Below, one piece after another: positions 11,292-23,004 of a stretch of DNA of 64,000 nucleotides (position 1 is the stretch's first letter; every line of letters begins with the position of its first letter). The notes beneath the pieces were generated by a model that saw only the letters and a program-made list of their open reading frames with translations, had not been told where the DNA came from and did no database searches. Source of the stretch: Agrypnia vestita (Eukaryota > Arthropoda > Insecta > Trichoptera > Phryganeidae); assembly GCA_016648135.1 (NCBI GenBank), contig JADDOH010003994.1, positions 220,000-283,999 on the forward strand. Reading direction: 5' to 3'. The position numbers and the translations under genes are program-made.

Positions 11292-13228
11292 CAAGTTACT
11301 ATGAATTATAAGCTCGCTTGTTTCACAATAATATAAACGTAATGTCATTTGACAATGACTTTAATTTTTTTTTAAATTATAAAATAATTTAAGGTTTCTC
11401 GCTAGATTCGAGAATTCAATTCTTTATATCATTAAACTCCTACATAGCGCAGATGGGCCATTGTTGTTTTCAATATTGGTAAGTTTATATAATTTTTACT
11501 TCTTGAGTGTAATCTAACATAATCTGCAGGTGAATTTTGTTGATAAAATAATATATATATTGTACTAAAGCGATAATATGATTGACTTTTATTATTTATT
11601 TAATAGTCAAACTTACGATTTAAAACAGTTTTTGTTACAAATGAATGATAAATAGAAGCAGACATAATGGCCACAGAACTGTAAATTGCAGAAATTTAGT
11701 TGAAATAAAAAATTAAAAGAATACTTGTTATATCGTACATTATATTAGACCCGTTAAATGAAAATCATTAGCAGTAATGTGCTTATAATAAAATAATACG
11801 TTTATACTTTTCAGTGTTACGAGTTTTCCACGTACTTATGTGTAAAATTTTATTAAATTTTGCTTAATAAAGAAAGGCAAACAACTTTCGTGTTTACTTA
11901 ATTTTCTCCAGAGAACTTTGTGTATTGCTCGCACGTGCACGCGATGGAAACCATCATGATACACTAAGACGATTTTCCTCTCTTAAGAATATTTGAGAAT
12001 TAACTAACGTAATACAAAAGATATTGCTTTTGTAGCTTTCAGCGGTGGCAGCTTTAATTCTAGATATTTCATACGCTAGGAAGTTCGATTACCTGTACGA
12101 AACTAACGTGTGATGTAATAATAGTTTTGTAAATTTATGTATTAAAAGGCTATATCTGTAGGCGAAAGGGACAACGGAATGAGTCAAAAAATGCAAAAAA
12201 AAATGAGGAGAGCCAAAACAAAGTTTTGGAATTTCATTTGTTTACGAAATATCTCTTAAAAAATTTGTTATTTTTATCTTATTTTTGCACCAGTAATTTT
12301 ATTTTCGCAACGAACGTTGAACCAAGTTGACTAATGTCATTGTTCCTTGCCAAATTTTTCAAATAATTAATCATGCCATTTGTCCTTTTTAATAAAGTTA
12401 ATAAATAGTCGCCTTATAATTTATTTTCTTACTCTTATAATTTTTTCCTTGCTAGGAAATTTAATCAAAATACTAGGAAGGTAGACTTAAATCACAATAC
12501 GGGGACAGTATTTTATGACCGTAGAGGAAGCAGGACCCCCGTCAACTCCATCACGGACGACAAGATTCAGCAAATTGAGAGATGGTTCTAGCACAAAGAA
12601 TCTTACCACCGCACTTACAAGTTTTGGACGGATCTACGCGGCCAAAAGTCAATTTTGTAAAACTTGCCATGGATAAAAAAATATACTACCTCATCGAGTT
12701 GAATAGTCGTTGAACAATAGACGACCCCTCCCGCAGACTTTTGTATGTATCTGCATTCCTTTCGTACGCCTAAAAATATGTATATAAAACTATTCCTAAC
12801 TGAAATATCGCAAAAGTGTCGGTTATGCCAGTTAATTAGGAAAGTGATGACATATCCCAAACAACTAAAAGCACAGTATAACCATAGAAAAATCCATTTA
12901 AATTAATAATAATTCAAGAAATACTTGTGGCCGCGTAGATCGGTCAAATACTCCTACGTGCACCGGTAAGATAGAGTCCTCTTAGAACATCAGTCATAGT
13001 TCTACTCATCAAATCATCCGCGATGAGCTTGGCTTTAGTAAAGTATATGCGGATTCCCACAGACGTACTCGAAGTGGTGAAAAATGGGCAATTGAAAACC
13101 TTCTTGAAAGGAATGCGCATTCTCGTGATCCATTGTACCAAGTGCATTGACAAGGGAGATTTGATGTAGAAAAAATAAGAAAGAAAGTAAATTTTCACAC
13201 GAAGCAAACACATTGTGGTGAGACATAA
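11292..13228. other. Non-coding stretch with a short inverted pair
   Basis: No gene is recognised. The segment GGATCTACGCGGCCA (12630-12644) reappears inverted at about 12928-12943, bounding about 310 bases that hold no frame. The frame near 12510-12590 (NSITDDKIQQIERWF) looks faintly like a mariner helix-turn-helix linker but is too short to call. Confidence 0.3.
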
Positions 13229-13282
13229 TATCTTTAAATAAAATAACTTTTTGTTTAACACCACTTTATTGAGTTAAAACCA

Positions 13283-13321
13283 ACAAGTTTCGACTCACAA
13301 CTGGGTCTTCATCAGGGTTCA
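13283..13321 (-). ncRNA. Hammerhead-ribozyme-like core H1
   Basis: On the minus strand: stem I half AACC, CTGATGA, one extra A, a GAC-loop-GTC stem II (with one mismatch next to it), GAAAC, two bases, GTT, then GGTT. This is the order of a minimal type I hammerhead: C3-A9 core, stem II, GAAA with a two-base-pair stem III, an NUH cleavage triplet, and closing stem I. The extra A after position 9 is not canonical and could abolish cleavage. The function is inferred. Confidence 0.4.
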
Positions 13322-13362
13322 GATATTAACTAAATTAACTGTTTTTATTTAGTTAATATCTG

Positions 13363-13405
13363 AACCCTGATGAAGACTCAGTTGTGAGTCGAAACTAGTT
13401 GGTTA
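13363..13405 (+). ncRNA. Hammerhead-ribozyme-like core H2
   Basis: AACC (13363-13366), CTGATGA (13367-13373), extra A, stem II GACTC/GAGTC (13375-13379 with 13386-13390, loop AGTTGT), GAAAC (13391-13395), TA loop, GTT (13398-13400), then GGTT (13401-13404). GGTT pairs fully with AACC as stem I, and the A-U and C-G pairs of stem III close around the two-base loop. All conserved residues of a minimal type I hammerhead are in place except for the bulged A between A9 and stem II. Cleavage would fall after 13400. Confidence 0.5.
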
Positions 13406-13451
13406 ACTCAATAAAGTGGTGTTAAACAAAAAGTTATTTTATTTAAAGATA

Positions 13452-14024
13452 AGAAAGAAAGATTTACCTCTATCTTTGCGTACGTAAATAGTAGAAATAA
13501 TAGTATAGATAAGTTTTTGACTTACAATTCAGAAACAGTATCGAGAAGAGCGGTCCTGTCATCATGAGAAAAATAACAAAATGGTACAAAGTTTAGCTGA
13601 GTGAATATCAAACTATATGTATGTTCCATTTAAAAAAAATCAAGCATTTTTATTAGATATTTAAACATAAAATGCAGAGATTTAAAAAAATGTTGGTACT
13701 AAAATGTCACCAAATATCGATTTTGGTTTTTACTGAAGACAACTAATCCTTTGACCAAATTTTTAATTGCATTTTCGAAAAATCACGATTCAATTTCATC
13801 AATAGCGATATTAATTTTGTACTTTGTTGTGTTCTACGATCGACTGTGGATTGTTCGCTCTGATCCTTTATAATGTTTCAAGGGAAAATGTCTGAAGGCA
13901 ATTGATCGCACGGTTGCCGCCCAATTGCTCCGTGTCTGGAAACGACACAGCTGAGAATTTTCGTCTGCAGTAAGTCATTGTTTCTTTTGCTACGCGGCAC
14001 TTAGCGACGTCTTGCTGAAAAAAA
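13452..14024. other. Stretch without a recognised feature
   Basis: No coding frame, RNA gene or repeat is supported. GC content rises slightly towards 13900-14020. Confidence 0.4.
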
Positions 14025-14400
14025 ATTAATTTCGTAATTCGCACCAATTATCAATGGGATATTCATTGCCTGTAGCCAGGTAATTCCGATCAGTTTCGCA
14101 CGTAAGTATCCACTAGCGCCGTATGTCTATCGTTTGTTTTTTGTCTTTGGTTAATTCGTGCGGGTTCGCTTTTCTGTGGTCTTGTGGCAGCTGTCAAAAA
14201 AAAATCTAATCACGCAGTGCAATGTGCTCGTATATATAGAGACCTGTATTCATGTCGCTTTCACGATGCTCCAGAATCTAGTATACCATCCCAGACCCTT
14301 CTATCAATTTCCAATTTAATGTAAAAGGTAATGTAAGAGCTGTAAAATCATCAATTTTGTGCAATTATTTCTAATTCTACCATCTCGAGACAATATATTC
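14025..14400 (+). repeat. Dispersed repeat family D, copy 2
   Basis: The counterpart of 3160-3660 in the same orientation; see that entry for the shared blocks. This copy contains TATATATAGA at about 14231-14240, a possible TATA element, followed by GC-richer sequence. No frame is present. Confidence 0.55.
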
Positions 14401-15385
14401 TAGCTGAGACCGCTTGTAAGGACATTGCAATTACATTTAATATTGACAATAATATTTTCGTCATACTCGTTTTAAAAAATAATGATCAAATGACATCTTT
14501 ATTGATTATTCTTTGTACACGCAATGGTTTTATCTTCTCAGATTTAAAATTTTGAGTTTAATTTTCTATGCATGTTGATCAAGATGGTTGGTAAAAATTC
14601 GTTACATGGAGCTTAGGCGTACAGAGTATGGATAACACACTGTATTATTTGCGTCAAGAACCGAACTAGATGCCTTGAATTTAATTAGGTTGAGAATTGC
14701 GGCCACAATATTCTAAAATGTTGCATAACAAATTTGCCTGATCTCTAGAAGACAGACTCAGAGTTTGCAGTTAAAAACAGCACGTAATTTATATCACCAA
14801 TTTCAAAATAGGTTACTGTTTACAATGTTCGCCATGCTTAGGTTAATAAAGCAGGTGGATATTAATAGTTTGTTTCCAAAATTACTACAATTAAAATAAA
14901 GTATTAAAACTTCTTCTTCAAATAAGCAATATTATTTTGTGGTGACATTATAATTATAATTTATAGAAATATTAAAAGACTAACTCTCTATGCAGAAGAA
15001 TTCAATCTTTAAGAAGAAAATAATAAAAATTGAAATAAAGTTAATAAAAAAAAATAACTTGGTAATCTCTTGATACGAGGACTCTTATCTATATATCGAT
15101 GGCTTAGTAATACAAAGGACTAACAACAAAAATCATGTTTTAAGTAGAGAGGAAAACATCTAGGAGAAGGTTTCTGGATTGATGATTGATTTTTAATTCA
15201 AAATTATATAAAGTTATTAAAGTTTTATAAAAATGGAATTTGTCTCTCTTACATACACCGAAAAATTAAACACAAGCATGTGCTAATGCTCCTTTATAAT
15301 AATTTAGATTATTTTACTTAATATAGCTATAAATTTTTTCTTTATGTTACTGGTAGATACTTTTATTTTGAATAAATCTAGATAA
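14401..15385. other. AT-rich stretch, nothing recognised
   Basis: No supported gene or repeat. Confidence 0.4.
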
Positions 15386-15520
15386 AACCCGGTTGTTTGA
15401 TCAGGAATAACACTAATAGTTATGAAAAAAGTCGTTTTTCACCAATCAATGCACTGTTTTCGTAAAAATCTATGCTTTTTGCTAAACTATTTCTCTAACA
15501 ACTGATCAAACATCTGGCCC
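15386..15520. mobile_element. Harbinger-like MITE family B, copy 1
   Basis: The left end CCCGGTTGTTTGATCAG and the reversed right end GGGCCAGATGTTTGATCAG are inverted copies, flanked by TAA on both sides (15383-15385 and 15521-15523). A 3-bp TAA duplication and GG(G/C)C-type ends fit PIF/Harbinger MITEs. The inner block TTTTCGTAAAAATCTATGCT is shared with copy 2 at 54486. It has no coding content. Confidence 0.75.
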
Positions 15521-15954
15521 TAAGCCATTGATGTATAAAAAATAATATGCACGTGGTTTAAAATTAGAATTTGATGTCTAAAACCCAAATAAGGGGTTTA
15601 TCCAATGTCACGATACAATTTATGTACTTTTTTCTCGCGTTGCTTTGCCACAGGAGAGAAAATGCAACCAAATTCATACGCAGTGCAGCAGATATTCATG
15701 CAAATGTAAACCCTCAGTTCTATTCTAAGAATGTTTCCAATAAACATCACAATACAGTCTGGTTCGGAACATTAGGACTTGCCTCGCACGACTCTTATGG
15801 ACGCTTGCACTAATGTGTACGTCTTTTGTTTACGAATGCAAGGAACTCTAATTGAATCTCAAGATAATCAACTTTCAGTTTAGATTTTGTTTTATACTGC
15901 CCTAACGAAGATGCAGGCGTTATTCCGAAACCGGGAGTTTTAAAATTAATCTCG
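15521..15954. other. Non-coding stretch with a possible exon-like frame
   Basis: A plus-strand frame 15571-15813 contains a polypyrimidine run and CAG at about 15625-15651, followed by RRENATKFIRSAADIHANVN and a stop. It could be a terminal exon, but it has no homolog that I recognise. Confidence 0.2.
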
Positions 15955-16105
15955 AGTTCATTATAGGGTGCCTCGTAGCTAATACCAAAAAAAGTTTAAT
16001 TCAATTTTGAATAGAAAATATTATTTACGCTTTGGATAAAACGTCGACAGTTACGGAGATAGCGACACCAAAGTTTGCTTTTTTTTCAATATTCACGGCT
16101 TATTT
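15955..16105 (+). repeat. Dispersed repeat family E, copy 1
   Basis: Shares TTCAATTTTGAATAGAAAAT and then TAT-CTTTA-(GA)CTTTGG-T, AACAGTTA-(GG)AGATA with 48825-48975 in the same orientation. It is non-coding and of unknown class. Confidence 0.6.
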
Positions 16106-17055
16106 TATGTATAACTTTTCACTAAACACTACAGTAATTTACAAAAAACATAAATATTTAAAATAAGTTGAAAATAATGTCATGGATCTCTTCTGTTGTT
16201 TTATTCCTGTCTGTTGTCAGTGAGCCAAGATAGTGAATCTTGGTACCGTTCGAAATTTTGTCAAAATTTTGGCAAGGTTACCAAGAATATTATATATTAT
16301 TGGAAAATATTTATTGAAAGTACGCCTGTCCGATAAATTTATTAATTACTTGCGGTTTTCTATTACTTGGGATAAGTTCTTTTTATATGCATTCATGATT
16401 ATGGCTGTTTGACCTCTTCCAGCGCTCCTTTCACCAATATCAATATTCAATGGCGCCTTCAATATAGGGTCAACTTCCCTTCTATTAACACGGTTTTCTC
16501 TTGCCCTTCCGATATCTTGAAATGAAGCAATCTTCAACTGCCTCGGATATATTCAATTGAAATTTTATACATCCCTTATTACATATTCCTAAATACTAAT
16601 AATCACAGCATCAAGGCTCGTTGCGAATTTTCGGTTTTATCCCTCCGCATTCCCGTCACGTCTCGCTGAGGAATAAAATCCTTACTCTTAACGATTCACT
16701 TAGGTTGTCCCGAATACCTTACGGAGATTTAATTAAATTTAAAGTGGGCGCGCCAAGGAACGCTGCATATCACCGCCAGCAGATAAATACCGAGGGGGTT
16801 GGCAGCGCTGCAATGGGGGACGAGGGAGGAATGAGAGAGCGGAAAAGTTTTAAAAAGTATTAATTTATTCATTAGTTAACTATTCCTCACTCGTAGAGCA
16901 CTCGTATGGGGGTGCATACGGATTTTTTTATGCCTTCCGAATTGGATGTTTAAAAATCATTAATATTCATCCCTTGGTCTGAGAAAATAGGTTGTAGGTC
17001 TTCAAAAATTGCAAGCTTTTATGCCACACATGTTTTTTTGATGTTGGAGAATAGA
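16106..17055. other. Non-coding stretch with a GC-rich patch
   Basis: The patch 16600-16850 is clearly GC-richer than its flanks, with AscI-like GGCGCGCC at about 16746 and a G-rich run near 16790-16840. The open frame over it has no recognisable domain. It could be an exon, a conserved regulatory patch, or an old insertion. Confidence 0.3.
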
Positions 17056-17237
17056 CAGCCGGTAAGAATTAAGCCAGCCGTACGATAGACTGTAAGCTCT
17101 ATGAACACCCAAAAAGATGTCCTACTTTCCCATATGAATAATTTAGCTTCGTCTCTATGAGACAGCTATAATATACCTTGATTAATGATTTCCCCCCAGG
17201 AATAAAATCCAGTATTGTGTTCTTGAAAAATTTGGAC
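17056..17237 (+). repeat. MITE family A, right-half copy A3
   Basis: Contains TTAAGCCAGCC, ACACCCAAAAAGATGTCC, TTTAGCTTCGTCTCTATGAG and AATAAAATCCAGTATTGTGT, the right half and right end of family A. The left half is missing. Confidence 0.7.
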
Positions 17238-17554
17238 AAACTCAAATATTCTGAATAAAAACTGGTGTAAAAAGGAGTTAAAAATTGAAATAATTTTCAG
17301 GCGTAGTGTAATGTTACTAATTCGGGAGAATCTCGTATACAAAAATATATATAAAAAATGCTGCTTTCAAAACTCCAATCAAAATATAGATATTTCAATA
17401 TCAATAGTGACATCTGCATTGGATTATGAGAATGACAAAGTTTTCGATTGCCGGTGGTGATAGTAAAAATACAAGTAACATACATTACAAAGTGTGCAAG
17501 TTAAACATATATACAACTTCCAAAAATTGGATAGATTTAGTAGTCTGTCATGGC

Positions 17555-17709
17555 CAGAATCGGTGAACGTTACATTAGCACTTAAGCCAGCCATACGATA
17601 GGTCGTAAGCCATATGAGCACCCAAAAAGACGTCCGTACCTACTTTACTACTACAAATAAAAAATTTAGCTTCGTCTCTACGAGACATTTATAATATATC
17701 TCTGATAAC
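17555..17709 (+). repeat. MITE family A, right-half copy A4
   Basis: Contains ATCGGTGAACGTTACATT, TTAAGCCAGCCATACGATAG, CACCCAAAAAGACGTCC and TTTAGCTTCGTCTCTACGAG, closely matching the copy 500 bases to the left. Three copies within 1.5 kb suggest local clustering. Confidence 0.7.
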
Positions 17710-17902
17710 TGTTTCACTACATGAAGGTTAACTGATGTTAACGGTACGTTTTTCGGGATTCTGGTGTTATTTCGTAGATATCTCATTCGTAATTATAATA
17801 TTCTACACACTTGATTGTTAGTCCACCTAAGGTTGTACATATTTGATATTCTTGTCCTTATAATTATGGAAATGATTTTTGCAATTTAAATCTTCATATT
17901 AA

Positions 17903-18510
17903 AGGATACATTATAGAAGTCTCACACAGACGAAGCTAATTTATATGTAACATTTTCTAGGTATCATTGTAATAAAATATTATATATTATTAATTAAATA
18001 AATAAATAAAAAATGAGAAAAGTAGATGGAAGTCTCTATTAGAAGTGAATGGCTCAGGGCTTACAACCTACATGAGCTGGCTTAAATGATCACTCTATAT
18101 AAGGCAATTTTCCCCAATTCCATTAAAAATAAAATACAGAGGTATCATTACCAGTTACGAAAGCTATGTATACTAACTTGTTTATGAGGTAAAAACAACA
18201 GATGTGTCCAGTAGAGGCCATAAAACTATCTGGATGATTCCTAATTTCGAACATATATACCTATAGAACTTTAAAAAATTTGATAATGTGTGGATGTTCA
18301 TACAATGGAAGTGGTGAACGTTGCATTGTGTAGAGTGATCACATAAGCTAGTCCATATAGGTTGTAAACCCTGAGCCATCGTATAAGAGACTTCCATCCA
18401 CTTTTCTCATATATAAATTAGCTTCGTCCCAGTGAGATATCTTTAATTTATCCTTAAATAATTTATCATCCCTCTGGGGATAAAATCCAGTAACTCTGTT
18501 CTTAGAACAT
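17903..18510. repeat. MITE family A, long copy A2
   Basis: Left end AGGATACATTATAGAAGTCT with GACGAAGCTAATTTATATG; the reversed right end reads AGGATAAATTAAAGATATCT with GACGAAGCTAATTTATATA. Between them lie the internal inverted pair with GGCTTACAACCTA and TAGGTTGTAAACCC and the GTGATCAC-type block seen in A1. The shared tail GGATAAAATCCAGTAACTCT continues beyond the right arm to about 18510, which shows that the element is longer than its fold. No frame is present. Confidence 0.75.
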
Positions 18511-19019
18511 ACTTTCATATAATATAATAATAATATTATAAAAATAATTTTATTTCAAAATAACATAAAAACACATTTTATTACAAAAATGTATTGTAAC
18601 GTGAAATTTCATCACAAATAAATTTTTGTTAACATTTACTTTTGAATATTTTGAATTTCAAACATAACAGAATAATTCCTCTGCTGTCTGTCGACATATT
18701 GTCATTGTCGCTGTATAAAACAATTACAGTTCATTAAAGGTATGGGGCTTGTCGCGTTTACGTTCCAGCGACTGTTTGATATTCGGATTAGGTCGGTTCG
18801 GGATGACGTACTACCCTACCATACCTACACCAAATGTCTTCGAGTTCATTAGCGAAGGGATGATTATAGACCCACAAATAGAGCAGAGAGGGTTGCTAAA
18901 TCGATTCCATCAAAAGGCATTACGAGGGTTATTTGAATAGTCTTCAGCGTAATAGAGAAACTATTAATATTAAAAAAAAACTAACACAGTTTAAATAAAC
19001 CACATTATTTTTTTAAACG
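18511..19019. other. Stretch with an unidentified short frame
   Basis: A plus-strand frame ending at 18940 reads LGRFGMTYYPTIPTPNVFEF then IIDPQIEQRGLLNRFHQKAL and stops. It is GC-richer and looks coding, but it lacks an ATG at its start and I do not recognise the family. The rest is AT-rich. Confidence 0.25.
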
Positions 19020-19060
19020 TCCAATGGTTTCGATATCACTGTATCTTTATCAGAATGGAT
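19020..19060 (-). ncRNA. Hammerhead-like core H4, degenerate
   Basis: On the minus strand: CTGATAA, extra A, GATA-loop-TATC, then GAAAC (reverse of 19027-19031). The same layout as H2, with G8 replaced by A and an imperfect stem III. The downstream sequence AATAATGTGGTTTATTTAAA parallels the segment after H2. Activity is unlikely, but the common architecture supports a shared origin. Confidence 0.3.
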
Positions 19061-19299
19061 ACACAATAATACACATAAGGTAAATTTGTATAGAATTAAA
19101 ACTTCAAGTGCGGGTGTAGCCTCATCTGTGGTGGAGGTGGAATCTGAGAGAGAACATTAAAATAGGAAATATATTTAATAATGGTAATTCGTTAAACTTG
19201 TTAATTGGTTATTAATTACTGTAGATTTAGTGTGGAGGGACTTTTTAATTTATTACATTTCTCTGATGTAAGAAATGTAATAATTTTTAAATTTGAAAA

Positions 19300-19412
19300 A
19301 TTTAACTGCCGCGGAGATCAAGACACATTTAAGAAGAGGCTAAAAACTCACTTCTTCAAGATATCCTATTTGTAAAGCGCCTTGAAGCGTCTCTTAGGCA
19401 AAAAAAAAAAAA
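19300..19412 (+). mobile_element. LINE 3' end (L2/CR1-like)
   Basis: The frame FNCRGDQDTFKKRLKTHFFK then ISYL and stop, followed by AAGCGCCTTGAAGCGTCT and a 14-base A run, matches the layout of L2/CR1-type 3' ends (a FK++LKT+LF motif, then a GCGC-containing 3' UTR). Only the last ~25 codons remain. Confidence 0.55.
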
Positions 19413-20543
19413 ATTAGCACAACTATAACCATATAAATTACGAAACGTGAGGCTTCATATTTATTTATAAAATTTCAATACCATTTTTTATTTGTGGCTT
19501 GCCTCTAATAGAAGGTTTGAGAATTCTGAAGAAAAAAAAAGAAAAAATGTGAATTACGACGAAATATAAATTCACGGAAATCTTAATATATGGACTGGTT
19601 AATGATTTAATAAATCATTAAAAGAAAAAAACATATTATAAGGCACGATATTAGATTTTTTTAATTTTCATAAAGACACTGAAACGGGCTGATAATAACC
19701 GAGCATCCAATTTTTCAAATGTGTCTTTTAAAGCATGTAAAATTGTAGCGCTGGAATAGTTTTAATGAGTAGCGCCACCTTCCACTTGGGGCTCAAAACT
19801 TTTGAAACCACCTCCGTTTTACTCACCCTTAACAGGTGCGTTTGACATTTCAATCTGGAAATGGCGTGCGTTGATTTAGAGATACGAAGAGTTGTGAAGA
19901 AAAATAACAACAATGTTATGATAATAACAAAATATGATAATGTAATGTTGAAATTATTATAGCATTGCGTGAAATCGGTCCCCACGTTGAAAGATTTCTA
20001 TCTAAATGGCGTTATTGAACTTTATTGTAAGTAATGATTATATTTCACTTAAAACTGAATTTGGTGGATGTCGTTACAATAGAGGTATGGTTGCAAAAGC
20101 ACTGATTTGTTCATTTTTTGTGTTCAGATATTTTATTTTATTTTATCTTGATGTATGATTGATATCAAAATCACATTTTTCTATTCAAATAGTTACTCAT
20201 TTACCCCTACATAGCTTTTCAATAAAGATAGGTAAAGTAGACAGAGCATCACTCTATTCTGATCAGAAAAAACATATGGCAAAAAATAAAACGATACCAT
20301 ATTTACATGGTCATTTATTTATGAATATAAAAAAAGCAAGTTATTGTAGGATAGAATGCTATACTATTCTGTCGTCTACTTTCAAATATCTTATAATGCA
20401 TGCTCACCACTCTATATAATCTTAGTGTCCTGGTCGTATCAGTTCATATGCTAAACCATTATAGACACCCTTTCATATTCCAAAATATATATATACAATA
20501 TATGATGTATAATATCTTTACGCTGAGTTTATGGGACTAATTT

Positions 20544-20580
20544 CGTCGACGACGACGACGATGACGAATACGACGACGGA
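20544..20580. repeat. GAC-type microsatellite
   Basis: An imperfect GAC/GACGAT trinucleotide run. Confidence 0.8.
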
Positions 20581-22956
20581 AACATGTGACAAGAAGTACG
20601 AATAAAAAAAAAATCCATTTTTTAATTTATTAATTTTATTCGTCCGATTCAACTTTGATATTAGGCGTCGAAGAAAATGTTAAATTAGATAATTTAGGGT
20701 TATGTTGGATTTAGATTTCCAATATCTCTGCTTAACTTCGGTATAGAAAAAAAACTTTAAAAAAAAATGCACAACATTTATTTAATTGATTCTGATCAAA
20801 ATTTGGTTGCTAGAGAATTTCATCCTAAATGAAGCGATTTAATAATTAAGTTAAGGAAAAATATAAATAAAATCAGCAGTTTATTACTTTTCAAATATAT
20901 GGATGATTTATTCGATATATATTCACATGTATGTTTAAGGCGGTACATTCACTGCAAGTGCATATTTTTTACGAAAATGTGGGTTTTTATTATTCATTTA
21001 TATCAGAATGTATATGATAGATTGCAATTTTTTTAGGGCGATACTTAGATAGAACCTTTATTCTTATATAAAAGTAATAAACTAAACATTATTTACAATA
21101 ATTAAGAAAAATATAGACATTAATCCACAGGCCGCGGCAAAAAAAACCTTTTTAATGTTCCCGGGCGTAGAGTGGTTCGTTTAAAATTTCTATGTAAGCA
21201 TAATATGTTTTTTTATACGTATAAAGTTTACTTAATTATCTAGAATCCGTACGTAGGAAATTAAGAAATATTCAATATTAAAAAAGATATAATTTTTGAA
21301 ACATGCTTAAATATTTACGCTTTTTGGTCATTTTCAAACGTTGTTTATTCATATAAAAAGATGATTTTAAACAATATATTGTATCTATATTCGCACTTTG
21401 AGTCTTCATTCACTATTAAAAAGCTAAATTTTATATAAAAAACACGTTAATTATTATTTTAAAATAAAAATTCTAAAGTATGAAAAACGACATCGTCAAC
21501 GTCAGAATCCATGTTAGATGCCGTCTGGCCACGGCAGAGGTCAGTCGTGTTTATGTAGCCGAATATTCCTCGTAATTTATTTCACTATTCCTTGTACTTT
21601 TACGCCAAATTTGACATTTATATGAATTATTATTATATAATACGCTCAAAAGCAATTGATATCTCCCATATATTAAGGTTTTATATGGATTTTCGAAAGG
21701 TTTCATCCTTTTTAAACTTTGAACTTGCGTCACATGTCAGTTTCGGTATTATCTTAATTCAACAATTGTTCCAGATCATTTGAGGTATCAAGATACATAC
21801 TGTACGCGCCGTGCGCATGCGCGTTCGCGTCTCCCATGTATTTATTTCTTGTTTAATATTAAAGGTATTCATTATGATATGAAAAGAATTATTAATATGT
21901 TTTTTAAATTCTATTCAGTAAGTAATTATCGGACGAAAATAAAATACGGGAATTTGTCGATAGATAAAATAATACATTTTGATACACAGTACGCACGTGG
22001 GGCTAGGTGATTGTTTTGTATTGTCATATTACGATATGCATTGATTTAAAAAGGAGTTCAGAATTATTACTATGATTCTTAAATTATTTACGGAAAATAA
22101 TAAGTCGACTCAAATAATATAAGATCATTTGTCTAAAGTTAAATAAGTAAATATTTTGATACGTGAGGTACTTCTGTGGGGATACCTGACGCGGACGAAA
22201 GCAAAGAATATGTGACCATCTCTTTCTATCAAACCTTACTGTTTTAGCAACGTATGTACCATAAATATGTAACGAACGTATAATTTTCATTCGATTTGCG
22301 CTCAGATGACATTTCGCGCACGGCTTGAAAGGACATGATCTATCGATGTAATTTGACAGCTATGCATGTTTGTGAATCGGCTGTGCCGCCTTAATGGTAC
22401 CTTCTTATCTTTTTGGTTCGAAATTACTTTTTTGGGTTTTTTCACTTAGTTTTTAGGTTTTCTCCGCGAACATGAATAAATTAATTATTTTGAAAATTTT
22501 TACGCTCGGTTTATGGGGAGCCGCAGACTTCTTTACCGACTCCTCTTAACTGCTGAAGCAGTTTGTACGAGTCGTTACTGAGCGTTAATGAGAAACAAGC
22601 GAAGCATTACTAAAAAAAAAGTTTTTATACATAATTTGTAACTACTATTCCCATTTGGTGTACTGAAAAATTTTAGCTCAATTATGTACAAATTCTTTAT
22701 AGATATATAGGTACAAGCATTATCAATGCTTTAATTCTATTATATATTACTATATACGATTTATATTAGAGATTGAATACTATTAATATAAATAGTACAT
22801 AGGTAGGAGGTCTGAAGTATGCGTGCAATTAATTATAATTCATTGTTCAATTTTTTTAATAAATTTTCATTCCCTAGACACATGTTTATTTTAAGTATAA
22901 TATAAGATCATATTTAATTAATATATGCGCCGTCGATATATTTAATTTAACCAGCT

Positions 22957-23004
22957 TATATTATTTTGAATATGACATCTATGATTCATATTCAAAATAA
23001 TATA
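22957..23004. repeat. Perfect 19-bp hairpin
   Basis: Arms TATATTATTTTGAATATGA (22957-22975) and its exact reverse complement (22986-23004) enclose a 10-base loop. It is AT-rich but perfect over 19 pairs. It may be the centre of a small foldback element. Confidence 0.85.

Larger units (their letters stand above)
13229..13451. repeat. Long near-perfect snapback repeat
   Basis: Two arms of about 105 bases (13229-13336 and 13348-13451) are almost exact reverse complements around an 11-base centre. The arms differ at only a few positions (for example GGGTCTTC against GACTCAGT, and AACAAGTTT against AACTAGTTG). Each arm carries one hammerhead-like core, pointing outwards. Such inverted terminal pairs are known in Penelope-like elements; no reverse transcriptase is present here. 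The similarity of the arms implies a fairly recent origin or conversion between arms. Confidence 0.95.

Noticed and set aside
12510..12600. Possible mariner helix-turn-helix fragment (NSITDDKIQQIERWF)
   Set aside because: Too short, no terminal repeats, no catalytic motifs nearby.
19728..19985. 85-codon minus-strand frame with a hydrophobic stretch
   Set aside because: The hydrophobic residues come from AT-rich DNA; no start context, domain or conservation evidence.
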